Shown here one piece after another: positions 1 through 5,656 of a DNA stretch of 5,656 nt (the stretch's first letter is position 1; each line of letters begins with the position of its first letter). Source of the stretch: Dehalococcoidia bacterium (lineage in GTDB: Bacteria > Chloroflexota > Dehalococcoidia > UBA6926). The position numbers and the translations under genes are program-made. The stretch spans positions 1 to 5,656 of the forward strand of contig JAAXGS010000061.1 in the NCBI GenBank assembly GCA_012271225.1, written 5' to 3'. The notes under the pieces are model-generated. The model saw only the letters and a program-made list of their open reading frames with translations, had not been told where the DNA came from and searched no databases.

Positions 1-366
1 GATACCCTCGAGTACCTCGCGCGGGGCGGCCGCATCGGAAAGGCGCAGCGGCTGCTTGGCGGACTTCTCAGCCTCAGGCCGGTGCTTGAATTTCGCGACG
101 GGGAGGTGCATCCCCTGCAGCGCGTCCGCTCCCGCGCCAAGGCGCATGAGGTGCTTGAGGCTCATGCGCATGGCCACGGCACGCCGGAACGCCTTGTCTA
201 CGCCACAACAACGGACCATCAGCGCGCGGGGGAGATGGCTGAGCGCTCCCGCTCGCGCCTGAACGTTGATGAGGTTCCCCTGTACACCATCGGCACGGCG
301 GTCGGCACATACGTCGGCCCCGGCTGCATCGGCGTTGCCCTCGTCGCGCCGCCCGGGTCGGGATAG
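1..366 (+). CDS. degV: DegV family protein, C-terminal part (5' end outside window)
   Basis: The frame is open from base 1 to a TAG at 364-366, giving 121 residues. DegV proteins usually have about 280, so roughly the first 55-60% is missing. They bind a fatty acid in a cleft between two domains; in Firmicutes the related FakB proteins present fatty acids to the kinase FakA. Two family signatures are visible. DTLEYLARGGRIGKAQ, at the very start, is followed by LRPVLEFRDGEV and RVRSRAKA. The C-terminus reads GTAVGTYVGPGCIGVA, the usual GPG..GVA ending of the ligand-binding domain. The product should be cytosolic. No fakA-like gene is visible, so a role in fatty-acid phosphorylation is not shown. 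It is followed after 9 nt by recG in the same frame, which suggests one transcript. Family assignment is secure; substrate and exact role are unknown. Confidence 0.9.
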   Translation, partial: DTLEYLARGGRIGKAQRLLGGLLSLRPVLEFRDGEVHPLQRVRSRAKAHEVLEAHAHGHGTPERLVYATTTDHQRAGEMAERSRSRLNVDEVPLYTIGTAVGTYVGPGCIGVALVAPPGSG

Positions 367-375
367 GCAGCGGCC

Positions 376-3168
376 ATGACGCAGGGCCGCTTGCCGGCCG
401 CACCCCGGCAGCCTCCGGGAGACGCCCCTCAGCCGGGACGCGCCCAATCCGATGATCGCCGCGCGCGCGAGGAGGTGGAGCGGTTACGGGGCGCCCTGCG
501 TCTGGAGCAGCAGAAGAACTACGAGGACGGCGCAGTCAGCGGCGGCCTTGACGCCTTTCTTGAGCGGCTGTCCAAGAACCCCGGAACCAAACGCATGCTG
601 GACGCCGCCGGGGTCAGACGGACGACGTATGCGGAACTGGACAGGGATGGCCGCGCGGCATGGATCGCAAACACTCTTGAGCGTCTGCGGCTGACCGCCA
701 GGGATACACCCGCCGCGCCGCCCAACGAACGCGCCGCGCCATCGCACGGAACGCCGCCCTCCAGCCAACAACCGCTTCCCCGCGCTCCGCGTCAGCAGGG
801 GATGGGCGCTCCGCCGCCCGTGCCGCCAACTCCTCCCACTCCGCCCGTGCCGCCAACCCCACCGCCGTCCATGGAGGTTCCGCCTGATCCGTCATGGGGC
901 CGTGAGAGTCGACAGAGCGCGGATACGCCCGCGCCGTCCTCCGCGAGCGCGCAGACCGGCGCGAGGGGGCGGCAAACACCCGGGCGGCGCGCCGCGGCGA
1001 GGCAGAAGTCCGCCGGCGCACCCTTCACCTCGCTGGATGCGCCGCTCGACGCTCCGGCGGGCATGCGCGCCGGCCTGAACAGGCTGGGCATCGTCACATA
1101 CCGTGACGCCCTCTGGGCCTTTCCGCGGCGCTATGTGGAGATCAAGACGATTGCGAGCCTGCGGCCGGACGAAAGACAGGGGGAGCAGGCGGCGATTCTC
1201 GTGCGAGTTGAAAAACTGAGCGGCGGGAACTATCCCACCGGGCGTCGGGTGCTGCGCGTGGAGGCGACCGTCAGCGATGGGACGAGATCCGTGCGGGCCG
1301 TCTGGTTCGGGAATCAATGGATCGCTCGGAGGCTCCGCAGGGGAATGCGGATGCTCCTGTTTGGCCGATTCGGCGAGTTTCGCGGCTCGACGCAGTTCAC
1401 GGTTGACACCTATGAGGAGCTGAGAGCGGGCGAGGGCATGGAGATCGGCGAGTTAATGCCGATCTACCCGCTGACCAAGGGCGTCACGCAGAGCAGGATA
1501 CGGGGGCTGATCCGCTCCGCGGCGGATCGGGCGCTTCCGTTGGTCCGGGAGCATTTGCCGGACCAGGTGATCCGCGCGGCCCGGCTCCACGGCCTTCAGG
1601 ATTCCCTGCGAGCCATCCATCGGCCCGGGGCGTTTCCGGACGATGATGATCCGGCGCGGAGGCGTCTGGCATTCGATGAGCTCTTTCTGCTGCAGCTGGG
1701 CCTGTTGGAGCGCAGGCGGCATCAACAGAGGGAGCTGGGCGCGCCCATTCCACGCAGCGACGCGGCGGAGAGGGTGGTCGATTCCCTGCCCTTCACGCTC
1801 ACGGACGACCAGAAACGCGCCGTCGATGAAATCCTGGACGATATGGGCCGCAGCGCCCCGATGATGCGGCTCCTGCAGGGTGACGTTGGCAGTGGAAAGA
1901 CGGTTGTGGCGGTCCTGGCCCTCGTCACGGCGGCGGCAAAAGGATTTCAGGGCGCGCTGATGGCCTCGACGGAGGTGCTGGCGGAACAGCATTTCCGAAC
2001 GCTGACAGCCATCTTCAGCCACGGCAACCGTGACGCGAATGACGGCGGGTTGTACGGCGAATATGACGGAGTATACCGCGCGTTCAGCGGCATCCTGCCG
2101 GACAGGCCCCTGCGCATCGCCCTTTTGACGGGGAGCATATCGGCGGGCAAAAAGTCCAGGCAGCATGAGCGCGTCTCCCGAGGTGATGTCGACATCGCCA
2201 TCGGCACCCACGCCCTCATTCAGGAGAGCGTCGCCTTTCACAACCTCGGGCTGGCGGTGGTCGATGAGCAGCACCGCTTTGGGGTTGAGCAGCGCGCGTC
2301 CCTCCGCAACAAGGCGCACGCGCCCCACCTGCTGGTGATGACGGCGACTCCCATCCCACGCACCATGGCGCTGGCCGTCTACGGCGATCTGGACGTATCG
2401 ACAATCAGGGAGATGCCGCCCGGCCGCCCGCGGATCCGCACAGCAGTTCGATCTCCCGATCAGCGGAAGTTCGCCTATGATTTCATTCGAAGTGAGGCCA
2501 AAAAAGGCAAGCAGTCCTTCATCATCTGCCCGCTTGTTGAGGAATCGGAGGCGGTGGCCGCGAAGGCCGCCGTGACGGAGCATGAGCGCCTGTCCCGCCA
2601 GGTGTTCCCCAATCTGCGAGTCGGCCTGCTCCACGGGCGCATGCGCCCCGCCGAAAAGGACCGCGTGATGGAGGAGTTTCGGGGGGGCGAGATTGATGTG
2701 CTGGTCTCCACCGCCGTCGTTGAGGTGGGCATCGATGTGCCCAACGCGACGGTGATGCTGATCGACGGAGCGGAGCGGTTCGGCCTCGCGCAGCTGCACC
2801 AGTACCGCGGGCGGATTGGACGGGGAACCGGCGGCGACACCAACTACTGCATCCTCGTCTCAGAGTCCGAGACGGACGAGGTGAACAACCGCCTGAACAT
2901 CATGGAATCCGTGAGCGACGGCTTTCAGCTTGCCGAGGAGGATTTGAAGATACGCGGGCCGGGTGAGCTTCTCGGCACGCGGCAGAGCGGGGTGCCTGAC
3001 CTGCGGGTCGCCACGTTTACCGATCTTGAGTTGATTGAGGAGGCGCGCCGCCAGGCCCTCGCCATCGCGCGGGGCGATCCGGAGTTGCGGGAGGACACGC
3101 ATGCCGCGCTGCGTGAGGAGTTGCGGCGGTTCTGGGCCCGGGTCAGTGACGCGCCGGAGGGGGGCTAG
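376..3168 (+). CDS. recG: ATP-dependent DNA helicase RecG, with long N-terminal extension
   Basis: RecG is a cytosolic superfamily 2 translocase that remodels stalled replication forks and branch-migrates Holliday junctions. The protein has 930 residues; E. coli RecG has about 690. Order seen: a charged helical module (about 31-106), a Pro/Ala/Ser-rich linker (about 110-215) with a nine-residue repeat at 147-164, the wedge/OB-fold domain (about 217-355), then the helicase core and C-terminal RecG domain. Motifs: Walker A GDVGSGKT (502-509), DEQHRFG (630-636), TATPIPRT (656-663), QYRGRIGRG (809-817), and the RecG hallmark FQLAEEDLKIRGPGELLGTR (850-869). All catalytic motifs look intact. Oddities are a shortened wedge hairpin lacking GxGP (about 221-235) and about 30 extra residues at 549-577. 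ATG 376 is the first possible start after the degV stop. Its Shine-Dalgarno is weak (GGATAGG, 361-367), so translational coupling with degV is likely. Identity is certain; the role of the extension is inferred. Confidence 0.97.
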   Translation: MTQGRLPAAPRQPPGDAPQPGRAQSDDRRAREEVERLRGALRLEQQKNYEDGAVSGGLDAFLERLSKNPGTKRMLDAAGVRRTTYAELDRDGRAAWIANTLERLRLTARDTPAAPPNERAAPSHGTPPSSQQPLPRAPRQQGMGAPPPVPPTPPTPPVPPTPPPSMEVPPDPSWGRESRQSADTPAPSSASAQTGARGRQTPGRRAAARQKSAGAPFTSLDAPLDAPAGMRAGLNRLGIVTYRDALWAFPRRYVEIKTIASLRPDERQGEQAAILVRVEKLSGGNYPTGRRVLRVEATVSDGTRSVRAVWFGNQWIARRLRRGMRMLLFGRFGEFRGSTQFTVDTYEELRAGEGMEIGELMPIYPLTKGVTQSRIRGLIRSAADRALPLVREHLPDQVIRAARLHGLQDSLRAIHRPGAFPDDDDPARRRLAFDELFLLQLGLLERRRHQQRELGAPIPRSDAAERVVDSLPFTLTDDQKRAVDEILDDMGRSAPMMRLLQGDVGSGKTVVAVLALVTAAAKGFQGALMASTEVLAEQHFRTLTAIFSHGNRDANDGGLYGEYDGVYRAFSGILPDRPLRIALLTGSISAGKKSRQHERVSRGDVDIAIGTHALIQESVAFHNLGLAVVDEQHRFGVEQRASLRNKAHAPHLLVMTATPIPRTMALAVYGDLDVSTIREMPPGRPRIRTAVRSPDQRKFAYDFIRSEAKKGKQSFIICPLVEESEAVAAKAAVTEHERLSRQVFPNLRVGLLHGRMRPAEKDRVMEEFRGGEIDVLVSTAVVEVGIDVPNATVMLIDGAERFGLAQLHQYRGRIGRGTGGDTNYCILVSESETDEVNNRLNIMESVSDGFQLAEEDLKIRGPGELLGTRQSGVPDLRVATFTDLELIEEARRQALAIARGDPELREDTHAALREELRRFWARVSDAPEGG
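814..867 (+). repeat. Two-copy 27-bp tandem repeat coding for a proline-rich linker
   Basis: Two adjacent 27-bp units lie at 814-840 and 841-867 inside recG. Their first 17 bases are identical (CCGCCCGTGCCGCCAAC) and the remaining ten are diverged, about 22 of 27 matching overall. The unit is nine codons, so the frame is kept. It encodes PPVPPTPPT followed by PPVPPTPPP (residues 147-164). It lies in the low-complexity linker between the N-terminal helical module and the wedge domain. Slipped-strand duplication is the simple explanation, and copy number could vary between strains. Such proline runs would probably need elongation factor P for smooth translation. Confidence 0.85.
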
Positions 3169-3201
3169 CTTTGGTGCACGCCGCCCTGTCCCCGCTGCCC
3201 G

Positions 3202-3213
3202 GCCGCGCGCGGC
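3202..3213. repeat. 12-bp perfect GC palindrome between recG and argS
   Basis: GCCGCGCGCGGC reads the same on both strands. It lies 33 nt after the recG stop. As RNA it could fold only into a short stem (four pairs with a four-base loop), and no T-tract follows, so it does not resemble an intrinsic terminator. In such GC-rich sequence a 12-bp palindrome could arise by chance. Confidence 0.5.
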
Positions 3214-3256
3214 GCTGTCCGGCCCGCCCCGCGTGATTCGGCTGCGCGGCGCGTGG

Positions 3257-3262
3257 CATACT
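3257..3262 (+). promoter_or_regulatory. Candidate -10 element for argS, very close to the start codon
   Basis: CATACT matches TATAAT at four of six positions (A2, T3, A4, T6). It sits in the only less GC-rich spot of the 101-bp gap. It ends 7 nt before the GTG at 3270, so transcription would begin at or next to the start codon. No convincing -35 element lies 16-18 bp upstream, where TGATTC is the nearest sequence. No Shine-Dalgarno separates it from the gene. This geometry is typical of leaderless transcripts, but the match is weak and read-through from recG could also supply argS. Confidence 0.35.
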
Positions 3263-3269
3263 GAAACCG

Positions 3270-4946
3270 GTGCGTATGATCAGGGACACTGTCATAGAAA
3301 TGCTCTCGGACGCGCTGCGCCGCGCCCGGGAGGACGGCGCGTTACCCCCGCTGGAGTATCAGGACCCGGCGGTTGAGCGTCCGCAGAATCCGGAGCACGG
3401 GGACTATGCCTCCAGCCTGCCGCTGAAAATGGCGCGGGCGGCGCGCATGTCTCCCATGGCCATTGCGGACATCCTGCGTGAGCGGCTCCCAATGCGGGAG
3501 GAGATTGCCGCCGCGGCGGTTGCGCCGCCCGGATTCATCAACTTCACCCTGGATACGCGATGGATCATGCAGCAGGTGGGAACCGTCCTGTCGGAGGGGA
3601 ACGACTTCGGCCGGGGGCGCAGCGGCGCGGGTGTCAGCGTTCAGGTGGAGTTTGTGAGCGTCAACCCCACCGGCCCCGTGCACGTGGGCCACGGGCGCGG
3701 CGCGGTGCAGGGCAGCGCCATCGCCAACGTGCTGGCGGCGTCCGGCTACAGCGTTCAGCGCGAGTATTACGTCAACGATGCCGGCAGCCAGATGGACGCC
3801 TTCTTTCAGTCTGTGCACGCGCGCTACCTGCAGGCGCTGGGGCGGGACGCGGCGTTCCCCTCTGAGGGCTATCACGGCGCTTATCTGGTTGAACTTGGCG
3901 CGCAGTTGGCCGGGGAGTACGGCGATCGCTTCGCGGGAGCGGCGGGAGAGGAGAGCGTCCGCGAGATTGGCGAGATTGGCATGGCCCGCATGCTGGACTC
4001 CATACGGGAGGACCTTGAGCGCATCGATGTCCGGTTCGACCGGTGGTTCAGTGAGCGCTCCCTGTTCACGGACGGGACGTATGAGCAGGCGTTGAGCCGC
4101 GTGGAGAGCAACGGATACACGGCGGAGCGCGAGGGCGCGGTGTGGTTCACCGGCACGGAGCTTGGGGATGAGCGGGACAGCGTTCTGGTGCGGCGAACGG
4201 GCGCGCCAACGTACTTCGCCTCTGACATTGCCTACCATTACGACAAGTTTCTGGGGCGGGGCTATGACCGCGTCATCAATGTGTGGGGGGCGGACCATCA
4301 GGGGCACTTTCCGCGCATGAAGGCCGTCGTGGCGGCGCTGGGCGTTGATCCGGAACGGCTGCAGTTCATTCTGGTGCAGTTGGTGACGCTGCGCCGAGGC
4401 GAGGAGATTGTGCGGGTCTCCAAGCGCACGGGTGACATCATCACGCTGTCCGAGGTGGTGAGCGAGGTGGGGCCGGACGCCTGCCGCTATTTCTTCCTCG
4501 CGCGCTCTGCGGATTCCCAGATGGATTTTGATCTTGATCTGGCCAGAAAAGAGGCCCCGGACAACCCGGTCTACTACATCCAGTACGCATTTGCGCGCAT
4601 CGCATCCATCCTGCGCAATGCGCGCGACGGCGGCATCGATCCGGATGATACGACGGAGGACGTCGATTACGACGCCCTGACGGAGGAGGCGGAAATTCGG
4701 CTGATGCGGACGATGCTGCGCTTTCCGGAGGTTGTCGAATCCGCCGCCCGCAACCTGGAGCCGCACCATCTCCCGCACTATGCCTATGAACTCGCCACGG
4801 CCTTTCACGATTTCTACACGCGGCATCGCGTGCTGGGAGAGGCGCCCCGTGTGACCCGGGCGCGGCTGCGCCTGGCGCAGGCGGCCGGCGTTGTGCTTCG
4901 CAATGCGCTCACCCTTATGGGAATGAGCACGCCGGAGCAGATGTAG
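3270..4946 (+). CDS. argS: Arginyl-tRNA synthetase
   Basis: This class I aminoacyl-tRNA synthetase joins arginine to tRNA-Arg using ATP in the cytosol. At 558 residues it has normal length (550-600). Order seen: the N-terminal tRNA-recognition domain with RPQNPEHGDYASSLPLKMA (37-55); the catalytic Rossmann fold with the HIGH signature as HVGH (138-141) within VNPTGPVHVGHGRGA; YYVNDAGSQMD (167-176); WGADHQGHFPRMKA (339-352); the KMSK-loop equivalent RVSKRTG (382-388); and the C-terminal helical anticodon-binding (DALR) domain from about 440, ending GMSTPEQM. RVSK departs from KMSK but keeps the Ser-Lys pair. The start is uncertain: GTG 3270 (used here) and ATG 3276 differ by two codons, and neither has a Shine-Dalgarno. 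It follows recG after 101 bp on the same strand. Identity is certain. Confidence 0.97.
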   Translation: MRMIRDTVIEMLSDALRRAREDGALPPLEYQDPAVERPQNPEHGDYASSLPLKMARAARMSPMAIADILRERLPMREEIAAAAVAPPGFINFTLDTRWIMQQVGTVLSEGNDFGRGRSGAGVSVQVEFVSVNPTGPVHVGHGRGAVQGSAIANVLAASGYSVQREYYVNDAGSQMDAFFQSVHARYLQALGRDAAFPSEGYHGAYLVELGAQLAGEYGDRFAGAAGEESVREIGEIGMARMLDSIREDLERIDVRFDRWFSERSLFTDGTYEQALSRVESNGYTAEREGAVWFTGTELGDERDSVLVRRTGAPTYFASDIAYHYDKFLGRGYDRVINVWGADHQGHFPRMKAVVAALGVDPERLQFILVQLVTLRRGEEIVRVSKRTGDIITLSEVVSEVGPDACRYFFLARSADSQMDFDLDLARKEAPDNPVYYIQYAFARIASILRNARDGGIDPDDTTEDVDYDALTEEAEIRLMRTMLRFPEVVESAARNLEPHHLPHYAYELATAFHDFYTRHRVLGEAPRVTRARLRLAQAAGVVLRNALTLMGMSTPEQM

Positions 4947-4973
4947 CCGCGCCTGTCCCCCCCGTATTCGGCC

Positions 4974-5005
4974 CAATGCGCCAACCCTTGCGTTGCAAGG
5001 CATTG
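4974..5005 (+). other. Inverted repeat / hairpin after argS (weak terminator or operator candidate)
   Basis: CCTTGC (4986-4991) and GCAAGG (4995-5000) form a perfect six-base-pair stem around the loop GTT. Outside it, CAATG (4974-4978) can pair with CATTG (5001-5005), adding five pairs if seven bases on the left side (4979-4985) bulge out. No run of T follows, so it does not meet the usual rule for an intrinsic terminator. It touches the -35-like TTGACC at 5003-5008, so an operator for the downstream gene is equally possible. Folding energy was not computed. Confidence 0.4.
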
Positions 5006-5031
5006 ACCCGCGTTGAGCGTGACAGCATTAT
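5003..5031 (+). promoter_or_regulatory. Candidate promoter P1 for the substrate-binding protein gene
   Basis: TTGACC (5003-5008, five of six matches to TTGACA) and CATTAT (5026-5031, four of six matches to TATAAT) are separated by exactly 17 bp. The start point would fall near 5038, giving a 5' leader of about 35 nt that contains the Shine-Dalgarno. The region is distinctly richer in A/T than the surrounding genes. It overlaps candidate P2, so at most one may be used under a given condition. Confidence 0.5.
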
Positions 5032-5047
5032 TGTCTAGTGCTAATCT
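5019..5047 (+). promoter_or_regulatory. Alternative overlapping promoter P2 (extended -10 type)
   Basis: GTGACA (5019-5024, five of six matches to TTGACA) is followed after 17 bp by TAATCT (5042-5047). That hexamer matches the key positions T1, A2 and T6 and is preceded by TGC, an extended -10 motif (TGn). Transcription would start near 5054, leaving a leader of about 19 nt. It is a rival to P1, shifted 16 bp downstream. The sequence alone does not decide between them. Confidence 0.35.
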
Positions 5048-5059
5048 GCACGCAGGGGG

Positions 5060-5065
5060 AAGGAG
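5060..5065 (+). promoter_or_regulatory. Strong Shine-Dalgarno before the substrate-binding protein gene
   Basis: AAGGAG, within the longer purine run GGGGGAAGGAG (5055-5065), lies 7 nt before ATG 5073. This is close to ideal spacing and fixes the start codon. recG has at most a weak site and argS none, so this gene stands out as equipped for independent, high-level translation. Confidence 0.8.
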
Positions 5066-5072
5066 TTGGATC

Positions 5073-5656
5073 ATGACCAGACGCATTGTGTTGTTATTGC
5101 TTGCGGCCGTCGTGTCCACCGTGCTTGTTGCCGCCGCGGCGTGCTCGCCCGCGGCTGAGAACGGGAACGGCGCGTCAAACGGGACGTCCACGGGCGGAGG
5201 GGGCACGTCCGGGGGCGGCGGCGTGACCGAGGAGATGGGCACGCACTCCGTGAGCGGGGTGCCGATCGATCCCGATGCCCGATTCGGCGGCGTTCTGACA
5301 ATCGCAACCACATCGGAAGGCCCAACGTTCAGCAACTGGGAGGAGGCGGCCGGGAGCGCCCCGCACTACAATCACCCCATCGCCAACATGCTCGTCTCCA
5401 AACAGGACTGGGGCACCAAGCAGAATTTCCTGGACGGGGACTACTGGAACGTCGTTCCGGACCTCGCGACGCAGTGGGAGCAGTCAGATGACGGCAGATC
5501 ATGGACGTTCACGCTTCGGGACGGCATCGTCTTCTCTGACGGCGTCGACTTCACCTGCGCGGATGTCAAGTGGAGTTATGACACAATCCGCACGGGCGCC
5601 GGTCTGAACCGCAGCCCGCGCGCCGTGCACTTCAGCGCCGTCAGTGAGATCACCTG
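5073..5656 (+). CDS. Peptide/nickel-type ABC transporter substrate-binding lipoprotein, N-terminal part (3' end outside window)
   Basis: The frame runs open from ATG 5073 to the window edge: 194 complete codons, about one third of the usual 500-600 residues for solute-binding family 5 (SBP_bac_5; DppA/OppA-like). The N-terminus is a lipoprotein signal: MTRR, a hydrophobic stretch (5-23) and a cysteine at 24 in the context VAAAACS, an acceptable though not ideal lipobox. A Gly/Ser/Thr-rich tether (about 31-51) follows, then FGGVLTIATT (71-80), where the mature fold begins. The best signature is PDLATQWEQSDDGRSWTFTL with RDGIVFSDGVDFTCADVKWS (129-168), matching the family pattern of P.LA..W, DG..WTF.LR and F.DG..F...DV..S. 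It should sit outside the membrane and pass peptides or other solutes to a permease. Its ligand cannot be told from sequence. Permease and ATPase genes are expected downstream but are not visible. Confidence 0.9.
   Translation, partial: MTRRIVLLLLAAVVSTVLVAAAACSPAAENGNGASNGTSTGGGGTSGGGGVTEEMGTHSVSGVPIDPDARFGGVLTIATTSEGPTFSNWEEAAGSAPHYNHPIANMLVSKQDWGTKQNFLDGDYWNVVPDLATQWEQSDDGRSWTFTLRDGIVFSDGVDFTCADVKWSYDTIRTGAGLNRSPRAVHFSAVSEIT

Noticed and set aside
74..403. A - strand open frame across the degV-recG junction
   Set aside because: It lies opposite clearly coding DegV sequence and gives Arg/Pro/Ala-rich translation typical of shadow frames in GC-rich DNA.
814..867. CRISPR-like or mobile-element repeat
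   Set aside because: Two directly adjacent units, no spacers, in frame within recG and encoding a proline-rich linker. It is a coding microduplication.
1453..2799. A 448-codon open frame on the - strand opposite recG
   Set aside because: Same cause. It is codon-aligned with recG and stops exactly at the TTA leucine codon at 1453-1455. The protein is Arg/His/Pro-rich with no known domain.
3169..3269. Intrinsic terminator or small RNA in the recG-argS gap
   Set aside because: The only palindrome is 12 bp with almost no loop, and no T-run follows. Nothing else structured could be supported.
3035..3376. A + strand open frame covering the recG-argS gap
   Set aside because: It overlaps the ends of both genes in another frame and encodes an Arg/Pro/Gly-rich low-complexity product without a ribosome-binding site.
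3342..5003. A very long open frame (553 codons) on the - strand opposite argS
   Set aside because: Its codon boundaries coincide with those of argS, so it is broken only where argS would use TTA, CTA or TCA. These codons are avoided in this GC-rich genome. Its translation shows no recognisable family, while argS has complete motifs.
4814..5335. A - strand open frame of 173 codons spanning the argS end and the start of the binding-protein gene
   Set aside because: It overlaps two well-supported + strand genes and the promoter region. No family resemblance is visible.

Overview
The window is GC-rich, gene-dense bacterial DNA with every recognisable gene on the + strand. It looks like ordinary chromosome, not a mobile or defence island. 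Codon use favours G/C at third positions: TTA, CTA and TCA codons are almost absent from the two complete genes. My best guess at the source is a Chloroflexota bacterium, possibly a Dehalococcoidia/SAR202-like lineage. This rests on remembered family features: a RecG with a helical N-terminal module, the style of the ArgRS, and a Gly/Ser-rich lipoprotein peptide-binding protein. It is inference, not proof; a thermophilic or other GC-rich lineage is possible.

Layout. (1) Bases 1-366 hold the C-terminal part of a DegV-family fatty-acid-binding protein, cut by the left edge. (2) Bases 376-3168 hold a full-length, unusually long RecG helicase of 930 residues. It starts 9 nt after the degV stop and in the same reading frame, so the two are almost certainly co-transcribed. 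(3) A 101-bp gap holds a short GC palindrome and a -10-like element placed almost directly against the next start codon. (4) Bases 3270-4946 hold a complete arginyl-tRNA synthetase (argS). (5) A 126-bp gap holds a C7 run, a hairpin, two overlapping promoter-like elements and a strong Shine-Dalgarno. (6) Bases 5073-5656 hold the first 194 codons of a lipoprotein substrate-binding protein of a peptide/nickel-type ABC transporter (SBP family 5), cut by the right edge.

How the genes relate. degV, recG and argS are housekeeping genes for lipid handling, replication-fork repair and translation, with no obvious shared pathway. The solute-binding protein has its own promoter-like and ribosome-binding signals, so it probably begins a new transcription unit. 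Permease and ATPase genes may follow outside the window.

I found no CRISPR array, tRNA, rRNA, insertion sequence, integrase or toxin-antitoxin pair, and nothing that I can honestly call a new system. The points most worth a second look are the RecG architecture (N-terminal module, proline-rich tandem repeat, altered wedge hairpin, insertion in the helicase core), the possible leaderless start of argS, and the hairpin/promoter arrangement before the transporter gene. No stretch above 300 bases lacks a gene.
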